The translations under genes and the position numbers were made by a program. Shown one piece after another: positions 25,774 through 35,205 of a stretch of DNA of 40,309 bases. Position 1 is the stretch's first letter. Each line of letters starts with the position of its first letter. The notes under the pieces were generated by a model. The model had not been told where the DNA came from. It ran no database searches and saw only the letters and a list, made by a program, of their open reading frames with translations. The stretch is from NCBI GenBank assembly GCA_024639145.1, contig JAHEIZ010000019.1:1-40309 (forward strand). The letters run 5' to 3'. This DNA comes from Actinomycetes bacterium. GTDB lineage: Bacteria; Actinomycetota; Actinomycetes; S36-B12.

Positions 25774-26784
25774 CCCCGGCTCGGGCACGAGCTCGATCCC
25801 GAACTCCTCGAGAACTCGTCGACGTATGACGTCGGCGAGTTCTCGTATGTCTGACGCAGTCGCGCCACCCGTGTTGGTAAGAGCCAGGGTGTGCTTCGTC
25901 GAGACGCGAGCACGCGCATCCGCATTCACGCGAAATCCGCGTTCAACGCCGGCCTGCTCGATCAGCCAGGCGGCACTGAGCTTCACGCCCTCATCGCACG
26001 GGTAACGAGGGCAGTCCGCCGGCACTGTGGCGGCAGTCACGACGTCGATGATCGGATTCGTGAAGAAGGATCCCGCGCTCCAGGTGTCGGTGTCGTCGTC
26101 ATCGAGCACCATTCCCTTCTCACGTCGAAGGGCCAGCACCTCTTCGCGGATGAGTGCCAGCGGAAGTTCATCGCCGACGCTCACCTCGAGCGCGCGTGCC
26201 AGTTGCGCATACTCGACCGACCCGCGGTCGCCGGTGGCAAGTTCGAGCACCACTTCGAGCACCACGAAGCGATTCGGCTCCCGCTTGAACACGCTGGAGC
26301 GATAGCCGAACTCGCACTCGGCCGAGGTGAGAGTCACCCACGATGAGGCGTGTCGATCCCAGGCTCGCACCTCGCGAATCACCTGCGAGACGTCTTGTCC
26401 GTAGGCACCGACGTTCTGCACTGGTGTCGCGCCCATGAGGCCGGGTATCCCCGACAGCGACTCGATGCCTGACCAGCCGTGGCCCACCGCCCGCGCGACC
26501 AGCGCATCCCACGACTCACCAGCCGCAACAGTCAGGCGCACTGTCGAGCCGGTCTCGACGACCTCGACACCTCTCGTGCGAATAGCGATCACGGTGCCCG
26601 CGAAACCCGCGTCGGCGCACAGCAGATTGCTTCCGCCACCGATGAGCAGGACAGGCGTGCCGGCCGAGTCGGCAGCGCGCACGGCTTCGATCAGCTCGAG
26701 CTCGGTGGTGGCCACGATCAGCGATCCGATGGGACCACCAATGCGAAAGGTAGTCATCTCAGCAAGTGCCGGACGGCTGGTCAT
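25759..26784 (-). CDS. murB: UDP-N-acetylenolpyruvoylglucosamine reductase
   Basis: Encodes 341 residues from the ATG at 26784; the frame is open further upstream but this start matches the family (TTFRIGGPI at residues 11-19). MurB makes UDP-MurNAc for peptidoglycan using FAD and NADPH. The FAD-binding GGGSNLL (49-55), [20 protein letters not shown] (112-131), the catalytic Arg in FGYRSSVF (Arg162) and the Ser in [10 protein letters not shown] (Ser239) are present. Length fits type I MurB. It is in the usual actinobacterial place near aspC and the hadAB-rpmG cluster, 19 bases after the preceding gene. Confidence 0.96.
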   Translation of the reverse strand: MTSRPALAEMTTFRIGGPIGSLIVATTELELIEAVRAADSAGTPVLLIGGGSNLLCADAGFAGTVIAIRTRGVEVVETGSTVRLTVAAGESWDALVARAVGHGWSGIESLSGIPGLMGATPVQNVGAYGQDVSQVIREVRAWDRHASSWVTLTSAECEFGYRSSVFKREPNRFVVLEVVLELATGDRGSVEYAQLARALEVSVGDELPLALIREEVLALRREKGMVLDDDDTDTWSAGSFFTNPIIDVVTAATVPADCPRYPCDEGVKLSAAWLIEQAGVERGFRVNADARARVSTKHTLALTNTGGATASDIRELADVIRRRVLEEFGIELVPEPGLAGF

Positions 26785-26803
26785 GGGGAGCACGCTACAC
26801 AGA

Positions 26804-27739
26804 TCAGCGATGCAGGATCTCGTCGCGACCGCGGTACGCCTGCAGGATTCGGTCATAGGTCTTACGCGACTCCTTGTCGCGATAGGCCGGATCGGAATCG
26901 TGGTAACCGCGGTGACGGTCCTGGCGTACGGGCAGCTCGGTCGTCGGCACCACGAGCGAACCGCCTGCCGCGCGAAGGGCAAGCGACCATTCGAGATCGG
27001 CATTGCGGTAGAACTTCGCCTTCGGATGCGGCGGGGTTGCCAGTGCCGCCTCGCGATCGAGTGCGGCGAAATAACCGAGCAGTACGTCAACCTCACCCGG
27101 CCCGGCATCGATCACCGAGCGCCAGGCATCATCGATGTCGACGTTGGCGCCCTTCCAGCCTGCACCCACCACCGCACCGTCAATCGCGGTGACGAGCGGA
27201 GTGATCGCATCACCCTCGATCACCGAGGAGAGATCCATGATCACGTGCACGCGCGATGAGGACACCTGGAGCAGCGCAGTGACGGCCGCCGACCACCCGC
27301 ACTGCTGAAGCGTCTGCGCGCAGTGCAGTTCAATGAAGCGAGAGGGATGCGTGAGCGCGTACTCGTGCAGAACAAGGCCGGCGCCCTCGACATTTCCGAG
27401 ATCGAGTCCGATCACGACCACATCCTGCGGCGCATGCGTGATCAGCGCGTCAAAGCACGTGCGCAGATCATCGGGCCATCCATCGATGACAACGCCGATG
27501 GTGCACAGCGGGGCCGCAACGCGCGGTGACTGCTCGGCGAGGGCCGCGATCGTGGCGAGAACTTCGAAGGGCGGCTTCTCGGTGAGTGCGTACCCGTCAG
27601 CGGAGTCCTTGACCAGCCAGCCTGCTTCCGCAATGGCATCCCGCAGCTCATCGGAACGGCCGAAGTCCTTGTCAGCACGAGCCTGCGCGCGCGCCTCGGC
27701 GAGTGCGATGACCTCTGCAGGGGCGGTCGACATGGTCAC
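26804..27739 (-). CDS. CysRS-tail-like domain fused to a glycosyltransferase-like domain
   Basis: Encodes 311 residues. Residues about 14-52 (AEARAQARADKDFGRSDELR, then DAIAEAGWLVKDS) look like the C-terminal helical domain of cysteinyl-tRNA synthetase. Residues about 75-310 resemble a family 2 glycosyltransferase remnant, with a beta-alpha start (CTIGVVIDGWPDDL) and a C-terminal block KFYRNADLEWSLALRAAGG and RHRGYHDSDPAYRDKESRK that fits actinobacterial GT2 proteins. No clear DXD metal site is visible, so activity is doubtful. The GTG start at 27739 overlaps the hadB stop (GTGA); the ATG two codons later is possible. The pairing occurs in other actinobacteria as I recall; its function is unknown. 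Confidence 0.75.
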   Translation of the reverse strand: MTMSTAPAEVIALAEARAQARADKDFGRSDELRDAIAEAGWLVKDSADGYALTEKPPFEVLATIAALAEQSPRVAAPLCTIGVVIDGWPDDLRTCFDALITHAPQDVVVIGLDLGNVEGAGLVLHEYALTHPSRFIELHCAQTLQQCGWSAAVTALLQVSSSRVHVIMDLSSVIEGDAITPLVTAIDGAVVGAGWKGANVDIDDAWRSVIDAGPGEVDVLLGYFAALDREAALATPPHPKAKFYRNADLEWSLALRAAGGSLVVPTTELPVRQDRHRGYHDSDPAYRDKESRKTYDRILQAYRGRDEILHR

Positions 27740-28158
27740 GGAAGTCGGACAACGGCCTGGGCCTTGCCCAGGACAGTGGCGTCATCGCATGACGCGGTGA
27801 TCGTAATCAGGGCCGTGTTGTCCTCGCGCTTCTCGGTGACCTTCGCGGTTACCGTGAGAACTGCACCCTGGTCGTCATCGGGAACGACAACGGGGCGCGT
27901 GAAACGACAGCCGTACTCGAGGAGTGCGCCGGGATCGCCGAGCCAATCGGTGACCACGCGCACAGCCTCGGCCATGGTGAACATGCCGTGAGCAATGACA
28001 TTCGGCAGGCCGACAGAAGTCGCCACGCGCTCATTCCAGTGAATGACGTTGAAGTCGCCCGAGGCACCGCAGTAGCGCACGAGATCAGCACGCATGATCG
28101 CGAACTCCTGGGCGGGAAGCTCGAAGCCGACCTCGATGTCAGCGAAGGCGGGGGTCAT
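27736..28158 (-). CDS. hadB: MaoC-like dehydratase, HadB type
   Basis: Encodes 140 residues with the hot-dog fold hydratase motif: ASGDFNVIHW holds the catalytic pair Asp35 and His40, five apart as in R-specific hydratases, followed by LPNVIAHGMFTM. In mycobacteria HadB dehydrates 3-hydroxyacyl-ACP in the FAS-II cycle as a heterodimer with HadA or HadC. The ATG overlaps the hadA stop by four bases (ATGA), so the pair is co-translated. In non-mycolate actinobacteria the substrate is not certain; the pair is common beside rpmG. Confidence 0.85.
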   Translation of the reverse strand: MTPAFADIEVGFELPAQEFAIMRADLVRYCGASGDFNVIHWNERVATSVGLPNVIAHGMFTMAEAVRVVTDWLGDPGALLEYGCRFTRPVVVPDDDQGAVLTVTAKVTEKREDNTALITITASCDDATVLGKAQAVVRLP

Positions 28159-28613
28159 GCGCCGGCCTCCTCTGCGGCGCGCGCCACGATGGTCGAGTAC
28201 GTCGTGACCACGTGCTCGCCGGCAGTTGTCGTGACATCGGCGCGGGCGCTGAGCATGTCGTTGCCGGCCACCGTGCGGGCGCTTTCGATGGTGGCAGTGG
28301 TGACGAGCTCGTCACCGGCACAGATCGGGCGGGTATAGACGAATCGCTGGTCACCATGAACCACGCGTGAGTAATCAAGGCCCAGATCAGGGTCATGGGC
28401 GACACCGATGACTGCCTTCAGCGAGACGATGATCGCGAAGGTGGGCGGCGCGATGATGTCGGCGTAACCGAGTGCTGCAGCCGCGGCGGGATCGTGGAAG
28501 ACGGGGTTGGAGTCGCCGATCGCAGACGCGAACTCGCGGATCTTCTCCCGCCCCACCTGGTACACCGGGCTGGGCGGGAAACTACGACCGACGAACTCCT
28601 GATTGAGTGCCAT
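28155..28613 (-). CDS. hadA: MaoC-like dehydratase partner, HadA type
   Basis: Encodes 152 residues: the N-terminal MaoC-dehydratase type with REFASAIGDSNPVFHD. The Asp34 and His40 are six apart, one more than in the catalytic motif of HadB, which fits a structural, substrate-binding partner. It sits 29 bases after rpmG and just before hadB, the order rpmG-hadA-hadB being typical of actinobacteria. The name follows the mycobacterial genes; whether it serves FAS-II here is inference. Confidence 0.85.
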   Translation of the reverse strand: MALNQEFVGRSFPPSPVYQVGREKIREFASAIGDSNPVFHDPAAAAALGYADIIAPPTFAIIVSLKAVIGVAHDPDLGLDYSRVVHGDQRFVYTRPICAGDELVTTATIESARTVAGNDMLSARADVTTTAGEHVVTTYSTIVARAAEEAGA

Positions 28614-28642
28614 GGGGACTCTGAAGCCCGAGGGCTCTCGGA

Positions 28643-28810
28643 CTAGCGGGTCTCTTTGTGAGCCGTGTGCTTATTGCAGTTCGGGCAGTACTTCTTGGCC
28701 TCGAGACGATCGGGATCGTTGCGCCGGTTCTTCTTGGTGATGTAGTTCCGGTGCTTGCAGTCCTCACAGGCCATGGTGATCTTGGGGCGAATGTCGCTGG
28801 CCTTGGCCAT
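28643..28810 (-). CDS. rpmG: 50S ribosomal protein L33 (bL33), zinc-binding form
   Basis: A small gene of 55 residues: [20 protein letters not shown], then [20 protein letters not shown] and [15 protein letters not shown]. The four cysteines C15, C18, C42 and C45 form two CXXC pairs, so this is the zinc-binding (C+) form. AGAGGAAG lies just upstream of the ATG. It stands between tRNA-Met and hadA, the common actinobacterial order. Zinc-starved actinobacteria often have a second, Cys-free copy elsewhere; none is in the window. Confidence 0.96.
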   Translation of the reverse strand: MAKASDIRPKITMACEDCKHRNYITKKNRRNDPDRLEAKKYCPNCNKHTAHKETR

Positions 28811-28880
28811 TGGACTTCCTCTTTCGTCTGGACGTGCGTTCGGGTGGTGCTGGTCTTGGAGGCGGGAGCATCCAAGGTGG

Positions 28881-28953
28881 TAGCGGAGGCCGGATTTGAA
28901 CCGGCGACACAGCGATTATGAGCCGCTTGCTCTGCCAACTGAGCTACCCCGCC
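28881..28953 (-). tRNA. tRNA-Met, elongator (CAU anticodon)
   Basis: 73 bases with a full cloverleaf: acceptor GGCGGGG/CTCCGCT, anticodon loop CTCATAA, T-loop TTCAAAT. A CCA is encoded next (28878-28880). The anticodon stem lacks the three G-C pairs of initiator tRNA, so it is elongator Met. The first acceptor pair is G1-U72 and a second G-U occurs at 6-67. The alternative, tRNA-Ile read by lysidine, is less likely given its usual place next to rpmG. Confidence 0.92.
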
Positions 28954-28985
28954 GTGCGATGAGGCCACGTACTCCTCATCAGCCG

Positions 28986-29058
28986 AGCCCCTTTACGGAA
29001 TCGAACCGTAGACCTTCTCCTTACCATGGAGACGCTCTGCCGACTGAGCTAAAGGGGC
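28986..29058 (-). tRNA. tRNA-Thr (GGU anticodon)
   Basis: 73 bases: acceptor GCCCCTT/AAGGGGC, anticodon stem TCTCC/GGAGA with loop ATGGTAA (anticodon GGT), T-loop TTCGATT. The 3' CCA is not encoded. It is followed on the same strand by tRNA-Met and rpmG, the usual actinobacterial cluster. Confidence 0.97.
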
Positions 29059-29071
29059 GTGAAGCCTGGCA

Positions 29072-29102
29072 AGCGTACAGGGGGGATCCCCTCATGGCGA
29101 AA
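29072..29102 (-). promoter_or_regulatory. candidate promoter of the tRNA-Thr/tRNA-Met/rpmG cluster
   Basis: Minus strand TTCGCC (29097-29102), a 19-base spacer, TACGCT (29072-29077), a fair TANNNT -10 and a weak -35. The spacer holds the palindrome GGGGATCCCC. The start would lie a few bases before tRNA-Thr. Confidence 0.4.
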
Positions 29103-29138
29103 TCGGGTCCGGCAACCCCCTGGTTGCCCCGTGAATCG

Positions 29139-29179
29139 ATGCCCTGGACACTACAGACATGCCCTGGACAACCGCAGAC
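29139..29179 (+). repeat. 20-bp direct repeat at the start of the dehydrogenase gene
   Basis: ATGCCCTGGACACTACAGAC (29139-29158) is followed directly by ATGCCCTGGACAACCGCAGAC (29159-29179). The second copy holds the true start. The first copy also begins ATG, but the 20-base offset puts it out of frame and it stops after 17 codons. Confidence 0.8.
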
Positions 29180-30088
29180 CTGCCCGATCTGACCGGCCGC
29201 CGGGCGCTGGTGACCGGCGCGAACTCGGGCCTGGGCTATGAGACTGCCTTGGCCCTGGCCGGCTGCGGCGCCCAGGTCACGCTGGCCGTACGCGATACCG
29301 CGAAGGGCGAGCAGGCCGCTGCCGGAATCCGAAAGGCTCATCCGACTGCGGCCATCGAGGTCTCTGCCCTCGATCTCGCCAGTCTGGCGTCGATCCGGGA
29401 ATTCGCTGCGGCCTGGTCGTCCGACCACCCCGACGGCCTCGACCTGCTGATCAACAACGCCGGGGTCATGGCCCTCCCCCAGCGCGTGACGGCAGATGGC
29501 TTCGAGATGCAGTTCGGCACGAACCACCTGGGACATTTCGCCCTGACCGGCCTGCTCTTGCCTGCCCTCGTGGCACGCCACCGCTCTCGCGTGGTGACCG
29601 TGTCCTCCTTCGCCCACCGCATGGGTCGTCTCAACCTCGACGACCTCATGGGCAAGCACCGCTACCGGGCCTGGGGCGCCTACGGCCAGAGCAAGCTGGC
29701 CAACCTCCTCTTCACCGGCGAACTGCAGCGCCGCCTGGATCAGGCCCACCTGTCAGTCAAGGCCATGGCCGCGCATCCCGGCTACGCCCACACCAATCTC
29801 CAGTCGGCCAGCGCGAAGATGAAGGGTCAGTCCTTTCAGGTGCGGGTCACCGACCACATGAACGACGTCCTCGCACAAAGTGCCGCCATGGGAGCCCTAC
29901 CCACCCTCTTCGCGGCCACCGCGCCAGGCCTGCCGGGTGACTCCTTCGTCGGCCCGAACGGATTCATGGAAATGCGCGGGTATCCCCACCTGGTGGGGCG
30001 CAGCACCCGCGCCGCGGACCTCGCCGATGCCGCCGCCCTCTGGACGGCCAGCGAGCAGCTCACCGGGGTCGTGTACCCGTTCGATTGA
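29159..30088 (+). CDS. short-chain dehydrogenase/reductase
   Basis: Encodes 309 residues of a classical SDR, nearest in look to the retinol dehydrogenase / protochlorophyllide-reductase-like group. The cofactor site TGANSGLG (19-26), NNAG (99-102), the Ser near 149-150 and the catalytic YGQSK (Tyr175, Lys179) are intact. The Arg of VRD (near residue 45) suggests NADP(H). No Shine-Dalgarno sequence is visible before the ATG, and a 20-bp duplication with another ATG lies directly upstream. It lies between tRNA clusters on the opposite strand, so neighbours do not hint at a substrate. Confidence 0.9.
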   Translation: MPWTTADLPDLTGRRALVTGANSGLGYETALALAGCGAQVTLAVRDTAKGEQAAAGIRKAHPTAAIEVSALDLASLASIREFAAAWSSDHPDGLDLLINNAGVMALPQRVTADGFEMQFGTNHLGHFALTGLLLPALVARHRSRVVTVSSFAHRMGRLNLDDLMGKHRYRAWGAYGQSKLANLLFTGELQRRLDQAHLSVKAMAAHPGYAHTNLQSASAKMKGQSFQVRVTDHMNDVLAQSAAMGALPTLFAATAPGLPGDSFVGPNGFMEMRGYPHLVGRSTRAADLADAAALWTASEQLTGVVYPFD

Positions 30089-30130
30089 TGTAGGTCTCGG
30101 GTTCTCGAGAATTCCCAGCCCACAACGAAG

Positions 30131-30160
30131 AGGACCGGCTGCCCTGAGGCAACCGGTCCT
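30131..30160. terminator. two-way hairpin terminator between the dehydrogenase gene and tRNA-Tyr
   Basis: AGGACCGG / CCGGTCCT with an inner TGCC/GGCA stem and CTGA loop. It lies 42 bases after the dehydrogenase stop (plus) and five bases past the tRNA-Tyr 3' end (minus), so it can serve both convergent genes. Confidence 0.75.
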
Positions 30161-30165
30161 TCGCG

Positions 30166-30247
30166 TGGCGGGTGATGGATTCGAACCATCGAAGGTAAAA
30201 CCGACGGATTTACAGTCCGCTCCCATTGGCCGCTCGGGCAACCCGCC
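30166..30247 (-). tRNA. tRNA-Tyr (GUA anticodon)
   Basis: 82 bases with a long variable arm, as expected for bacterial tRNA-Tyr. Acceptor GGCGGGT/ACCCGCC, anticodon region GGACTGTAAATCC, T-loop TTCGAAT. No encoded CCA. It is divergent from yajQ; the 92-bp gap holds no clear promoter that I can defend. Confidence 0.96.
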
Positions 30248-30339
30248 TTACAACCCACGAGGGGCTGCGAGAGAACAATACAGGCTCGCCGGTAGGACAG
30301 AATGTGCCCCAGCAGTTTCACCCGCACTCAGGAGGATCA

Positions 30340-30831
30340 GTGGCCGACAGCAGCTTCGACATCGTTTCCAAGGTCGACCATCAGGAGGCCGATAACGCCC
30401 TGAACCAGACCGCGAAGGAACTCGCGCAGCGCTTCGACTTCAAGAACACCGACACCACCATCGAGTGGAAGGGTGACATGGGCGTCGAGATCACTTCGGG
30501 CACGGAGGAGCGCGCCAAGGCCGCCCTCGATGTCTTCCGCGAGAAGCTGATCAAGCGCGGCCTGTCGCTGAAGTGCTTCGAGGCGCAGGATCCGCGCTCG
30601 TCGGGCAAGGAGTACAAGATCTCCGGCACGTTCAAGGACGGCATCAGCCAGGAGCAGGCCAAGAAGATCGGCAAGCTCATCCGCGACGAAGGCCCCAAGA
30701 ACGTGAAGACCCAGGTGATGGGCGAGGAGCTTCGCGTGACAAGTAAGAGCCGCGACGATCTGCAGGAAGTCCAGCGACTGGTGAAGGAAGCGGATCTCGA
30801 CTTCGCGACCCAGTTCGTCAACTACCGCTAG
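30340..30831 (+). CDS. yajQ: YajQ family nucleotide-binding protein
   Basis: Encodes 163 residues from a GTG at 30340 with AGGAGG four bases upstream; the longer open frame overlaps tRNA-Tyr and is not used. The protein starts [20 protein letters not shown] and ends [11 protein letters not shown], near-consensus for YajQ/DUF520. Members have two ferredoxin-like domains and bind nucleic acids or nucleotides; one Xanthomonas member binds cyclic di-GMP. The cellular role in actinobacteria is not known. The last 14 bases overlap the end of the convergent NuoI-like gene. Confidence 0.95.
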   Translation: MADSSFDIVSKVDHQEADNALNQTAKELAQRFDFKNTDTTIEWKGDMGVEITSGTEERAKAALDVFREKLIKRGLSLKCFEAQDPRSSGKEYKISGTFKDGISQEQAKKIGKLIRDEGPKNVKTQVMGEELRVTSKSRDDLQEVQRLVKEADLDFATQFVNYR

Positions 30832-31168
30832 CGGGGAACCACTTCACGAGTTGATCGATGCCGTGCACCAGGCCGCTGGCCGAGTGCGCTGATTGATCCG
30901 TCTCATTCGACCAGGCCAAAGCGTCGAACGGGCACACATCGACGCAGATACCGCAGTACATGCATGCACCGAAGTCAATAGTGAATTCATCAAGTACGTG
31001 AACGACTTTCGGACGCCGCGCGCCTTCCTCGGTGACCTCGTGCGTGTGGCTCGCGAGATCGATGCACCACACCGGGCACTCGCGCACGCAGATCATGCAT
31101 GACGTGCACGCATCGGGGTTCAGGCCGATGAGCGAGTGCGCATTCGACGGCATGCCGCGCTCACTCAT
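30818..31168 (-). CDS. NuoI-like protein, two [4Fe-4S] clusters
   Basis: Encodes 116 residues from the ATG at 31168, which overlaps the stop of the NuoC-like gene by eight bases; the longer open frame has no support. Two complete ferredoxin motifs are present: C21xxC24xxC27xxxC31-P and C69xxC72xxC75xxxC79-P, ligands for two [4Fe-4S] clusters, as in complex I subunit NuoI. The spacing (48 residues between motifs) and the VCPFDALAW end also fit NuoI. No extra membrane helix. Third gene of the trio with NuoC- and NuoB-like genes; it probably carries electrons within that complex. A free 2[4Fe-4S] ferredoxin acting for KorAB is the main alternative. Confidence 0.88.
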   Translation of the reverse strand: MSERGMPSNAHSLIGLNPDACTSCMICVRECPVWCIDLASHTHEVTEEGARRPKVVHVLDEFTIDFGACMYCGICVDVCPFDALAWSNETDQSAHSASGLVHGIDQLVKWFPASGS

Positions 31169-31634
31169 GCGAGCCACCGTCACTGACAAGCCAGTCTTCG
31201 GCAACTCCGACTGCGCGCTGCCTGCGCCGGTTGGCCTTCGCGTCATCGCTTGCATCCGCGTCACCGGGCCACGGCGTGAGCACTCGCGCACCGAGGACAG
31301 TGCTCTTGAGAAGTATCGGTGCACCTTCGTCAGTGCGACGAAGCAAGGGTCGCTCATCATGAGCACCTGCGATGCGCACACCGAACATCTCGGCCAGTTC
31401 GCGCTCGTACCACGACGCACCGGCGTAGACGTCGGTGATCGACGCGATCACATGATCGGAATCGAGACGCGTGGCGACAAGCTCGCACGCCGCGTCACTG
31501 GTGCGCATGACGGAGGCGATGACCTCGATCCACTCACTTCGATCGACGCCGGCGATCATGTCGAGAACGTCGTAGCCGGCATCCCTGCAGGCGGCGAGCT
31601 CCGCGGCCCAGGCCTCCACCGGCACCTGCTTCAT
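31161..31634 (-). CDS. NuoC-like protein (complex I 30-kDa family)
   Basis: Encodes 157 residues. The family signature appears as SWYERELAEMFGVRIAG (74-90), followed by a DERPLLRRTDEGAPILLKS stretch that matches the NuoC tail that packs on NuoD. The N-terminal part (residues 1-65) is a shortened beta-alpha domain. Length is near the low end for NuoC (about 150-200). The ATG overlaps the NuoB-like stop by four bases. NuoC normally holds NuoD in complex I or the large subunit in group 4 hydrogenases; no NuoD-like gene is beside it here. Confidence 0.85.
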   Translation of the reverse strand: MKQVPVEAWAAELAACRDAGYDVLDMIAGVDRSEWIEVIASVMRTSDAACELVATRLDSDHVIASITDVYAGASWYERELAEMFGVRIAGAHDERPLLRRTDEGAPILLKSTVLGARVLTPWPGDADASDDAKANRRRQRAVGVAEDWLVSDGGSHE

Positions 31635-32032
31635 CGGATCACCAGCTCGGCCAGCCCGGCGATCAGCGCCTCGGGCCGGGGTGGGCAGCCCGGCACGTAG
31701 ACCTCGATCGGGATGACCTGGTCGATGCCCTTGAGCACGGTCGGGGCATCCCAGTACGGGCCACCGGTGTTGGCGCAGGCTCCGAAGGAGACGGCGCGAC
31801 GTGGCTCGGGAAGGGCATTCCAGGCGGCCAGCACCGCGGGCGCCATCGCATCGGTGACCGTGCCCGAGACCAGCAGGACGGCAGCCTCCGACGGGGTGTT
31901 GTCAGCCGGAACCAGGAGACCGGCGGTGATCGCGGCGCCGATCTCCATGGAGCAGCAGGCCAGGCCGAGGTCGAGGACCCCCACGGCGAGGCCGGGGACT
32001 CCCGGAACGCTGTAGTGCCTGGCGGAGGTCAT
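31631..32032 (-). CDS. NuoB-like protein with full N2-cluster ligands
   Basis: Encodes 133 residues, short for NuoB (usually 160-220). The cluster ligands of complex I N2 are all present: the tandem Cys26-Cys27 in LGLACCSMEIGAA, Cys86 in SFGACANTGGPYW and Cys116 in VPGCPPRPEALIAG. The shortening lies at the N-terminus and between the first and second ligand sites. It leads a three-gene unit (B-, C-, I-like) that is divergent from korA across a 180-bp gap. No strong Shine-Dalgarno sequence precedes the ATG. The main complex I operon lies only 5 kb away, so this is a paralog set. Confidence 0.85.
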   Translation of the reverse strand: MTSARHYSVPGVPGLAVGVLDLGLACCSMEIGAAITAGLLVPADNTPSEAAVLLVSGTVTDAMAPAVLAAWNALPEPRRAVSFGACANTGGPYWDAPTVLKGIDQVIPIEVYVPGCPPRPEALIAGLAELVIR

Positions 32033-32212
32033 GGCACGAGGCTAGTGGAGGCCGCGGCACGCTGAGCGGACCCTGTGAGGCGCATATCACCTCGTATCGG
32101 CAGAATTATGGTTGCAGAGTGGGGCTTACTCCACTTGGATTCAACAAAGTAGAAACGTGCTCGACACCCCTGGATTTACATCCATTCACATTGCTCCAAC
32201 GAAGGTGGGCCC
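32033..32212. other. divergent control region between the NuoB-like gene and korA
   Basis: 180 bases with lower GC content than the surroundings. It must hold promoters for both directions. Candidate boxes such as TATGGT near 32105 and TAGAAA near 32149 (plus) lack a good partner, so none is called. AAGGTGGG stands five to six bases before the korA GTG. No hairpin or repeat was seen. Confidence 0.5.
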
Positions 32213-34075
<1,863 letters not shown>

Positions 34076-34087
34076 GGAGCACCTGTC

Positions 34088-35143
34088 ATGACGATCAACG
34101 ACCTCCCCGCCCTGAGCCTGGTTCCCAAGAGTGATGTCGCTCAGTCGGCCAAGGACTTCAAGTCCGACCAGGAAGTGCGCTGGTGCCCTGGCTGCGGCGA
34201 CTACTCCATCCTGTCGACCGTGCAGGGCTTCATGCCCGAGCTCGGCCTGGCCAAGGAGAACATCGTGTTCATCTCGGGCATCGGCTGCTCCAGCCGTTTC
34301 CCGTACTACATGAATACCTACGGCCTGCATTCCATCCACGGCCGCGCCCCGGCTATCGCAACCGGCCTTTCCGTCTCGCGCCCTGACCTGTCGGTCTGGG
34401 TGGTCACCGGTGACGGCGACGCACTCTCGATCGGTGGCAATCACCTGATCCACGCACTGCGCCGCAACGTCAACCTGAAGATCCTGCTCTTCAACAACCG
34501 CATCTACGGATTGACCAAGGGTCAGTACTCCCCCACCTCCGAGCAGGGCAAGATCACGAAGTCGACCCCGCAGGGCTCGGTCGACTACTCCTTCAACCCG
34601 GTGTCCTTGGCACTCGGCGCAGAGGCAACCTTCGTGGCTCGCTCAATCGACTCCGATCGCAAGCACCTGAGCTCGGTGCTCGCCGCCGCTGCGGCACACG
34701 AGGGCACAGCACTCGTCGAGATCTACCAGAACTGCAACATCTTCAACGATGGCGCCTGGGACAAGCTCAAGGATGCCGAGACCGCTGATGATCTGCTGAT
34801 CAAGCTCGTGCATGGTGAGCCGATCCGCTTCGGCAAGGACGGCGCAAAGGGCGTCATTCGTACCGCCGACGGCCAGATCACGATCGCTGACGTGGCCGAG
34901 GTCGGTGAGGGCGCACTTCTGGTGCACGATGCGCACCGCGAGGATCCCGCCCTGGCCTTCGCCCTCTCACGCCTGTCCGAGGTGCACACCCTGCAGGACA
35001 CCCCGATCGGCATCTTCCGCGATGTGAAGCGTCCCTCCTATGACCGCCTCGTGCGCGAGCAGCTCGATGAGGCGCGCGAGAAGAAGGGTGCCGGCGATCT
35101 GCAGGCACTCGTACGTGGCAACGACACCTGGTTAGTCGGCTAA
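34088..35143 (+). CDS. korB: 2-oxoglutarate:ferredoxin oxidoreductase, beta subunit
   Basis: Encodes 351 residues. The TPP-binding segment runs from GDGDALSIGGNHL (108-120) to LLFNNRIYGLTKGQYSPTS. Cysteines C33 and C36 in WCPGCGDYS, C67 in GIGCSSR and a later Cys in YQNCNIFNDGAW fit the four ligands of the single [4Fe-4S] cluster of two-subunit enzymes. AAGGAG overlapping the korA stop lies eight bases before the ATG. No separate ferredoxin-type delta subunit is present, normal for this class, so an outside ferredoxin is needed. A hairpin starts 15 bases after the stop. Confidence 0.93.
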   Translation: MTINDLPALSLVPKSDVAQSAKDFKSDQEVRWCPGCGDYSILSTVQGFMPELGLAKENIVFISGIGCSSRFPYYMNTYGLHSIHGRAPAIATGLSVSRPDLSVWVVTGDGDALSIGGNHLIHALRRNVNLKILLFNNRIYGLTKGQYSPTSEQGKITKSTPQGSVDYSFNPVSLALGAEATFVARSIDSDRKHLSSVLAAAAAHEGTALVEIYQNCNIFNDGAWDKLKDAETADDLLIKLVHGEPIRFGKDGAKGVIRTADGQITIADVAEVGEGALLVHDAHREDPALAFALSRLSEVHTLQDTPIGIFRDVKRPSYDRLVREQLDEAREKKGAGDLQALVRGNDTWLVG

Positions 35144-35158
35144 TCACCCCCGATCGCG

Positions 35159-35205
35159 AGCCGCGGTCCCGAACAGCGATCGGATTGCTGTTCGGGATCG
35201 CGGCT
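35159..35205 (+). other. 19-bp hairpin over the rarD start
   Basis: Left arm 35159-35177 pairs with right arm 35187-35205, with one G-U pair, and the loop is 35178-35186. The first two bases of the rarD TTG (35185-35187) are in the loop. The right arm codes for conserved RarD residues, so the structure is built into the coding sequence. It may act as a terminator for korAB, a block on rarD translation, or both. Confidence 0.8.
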
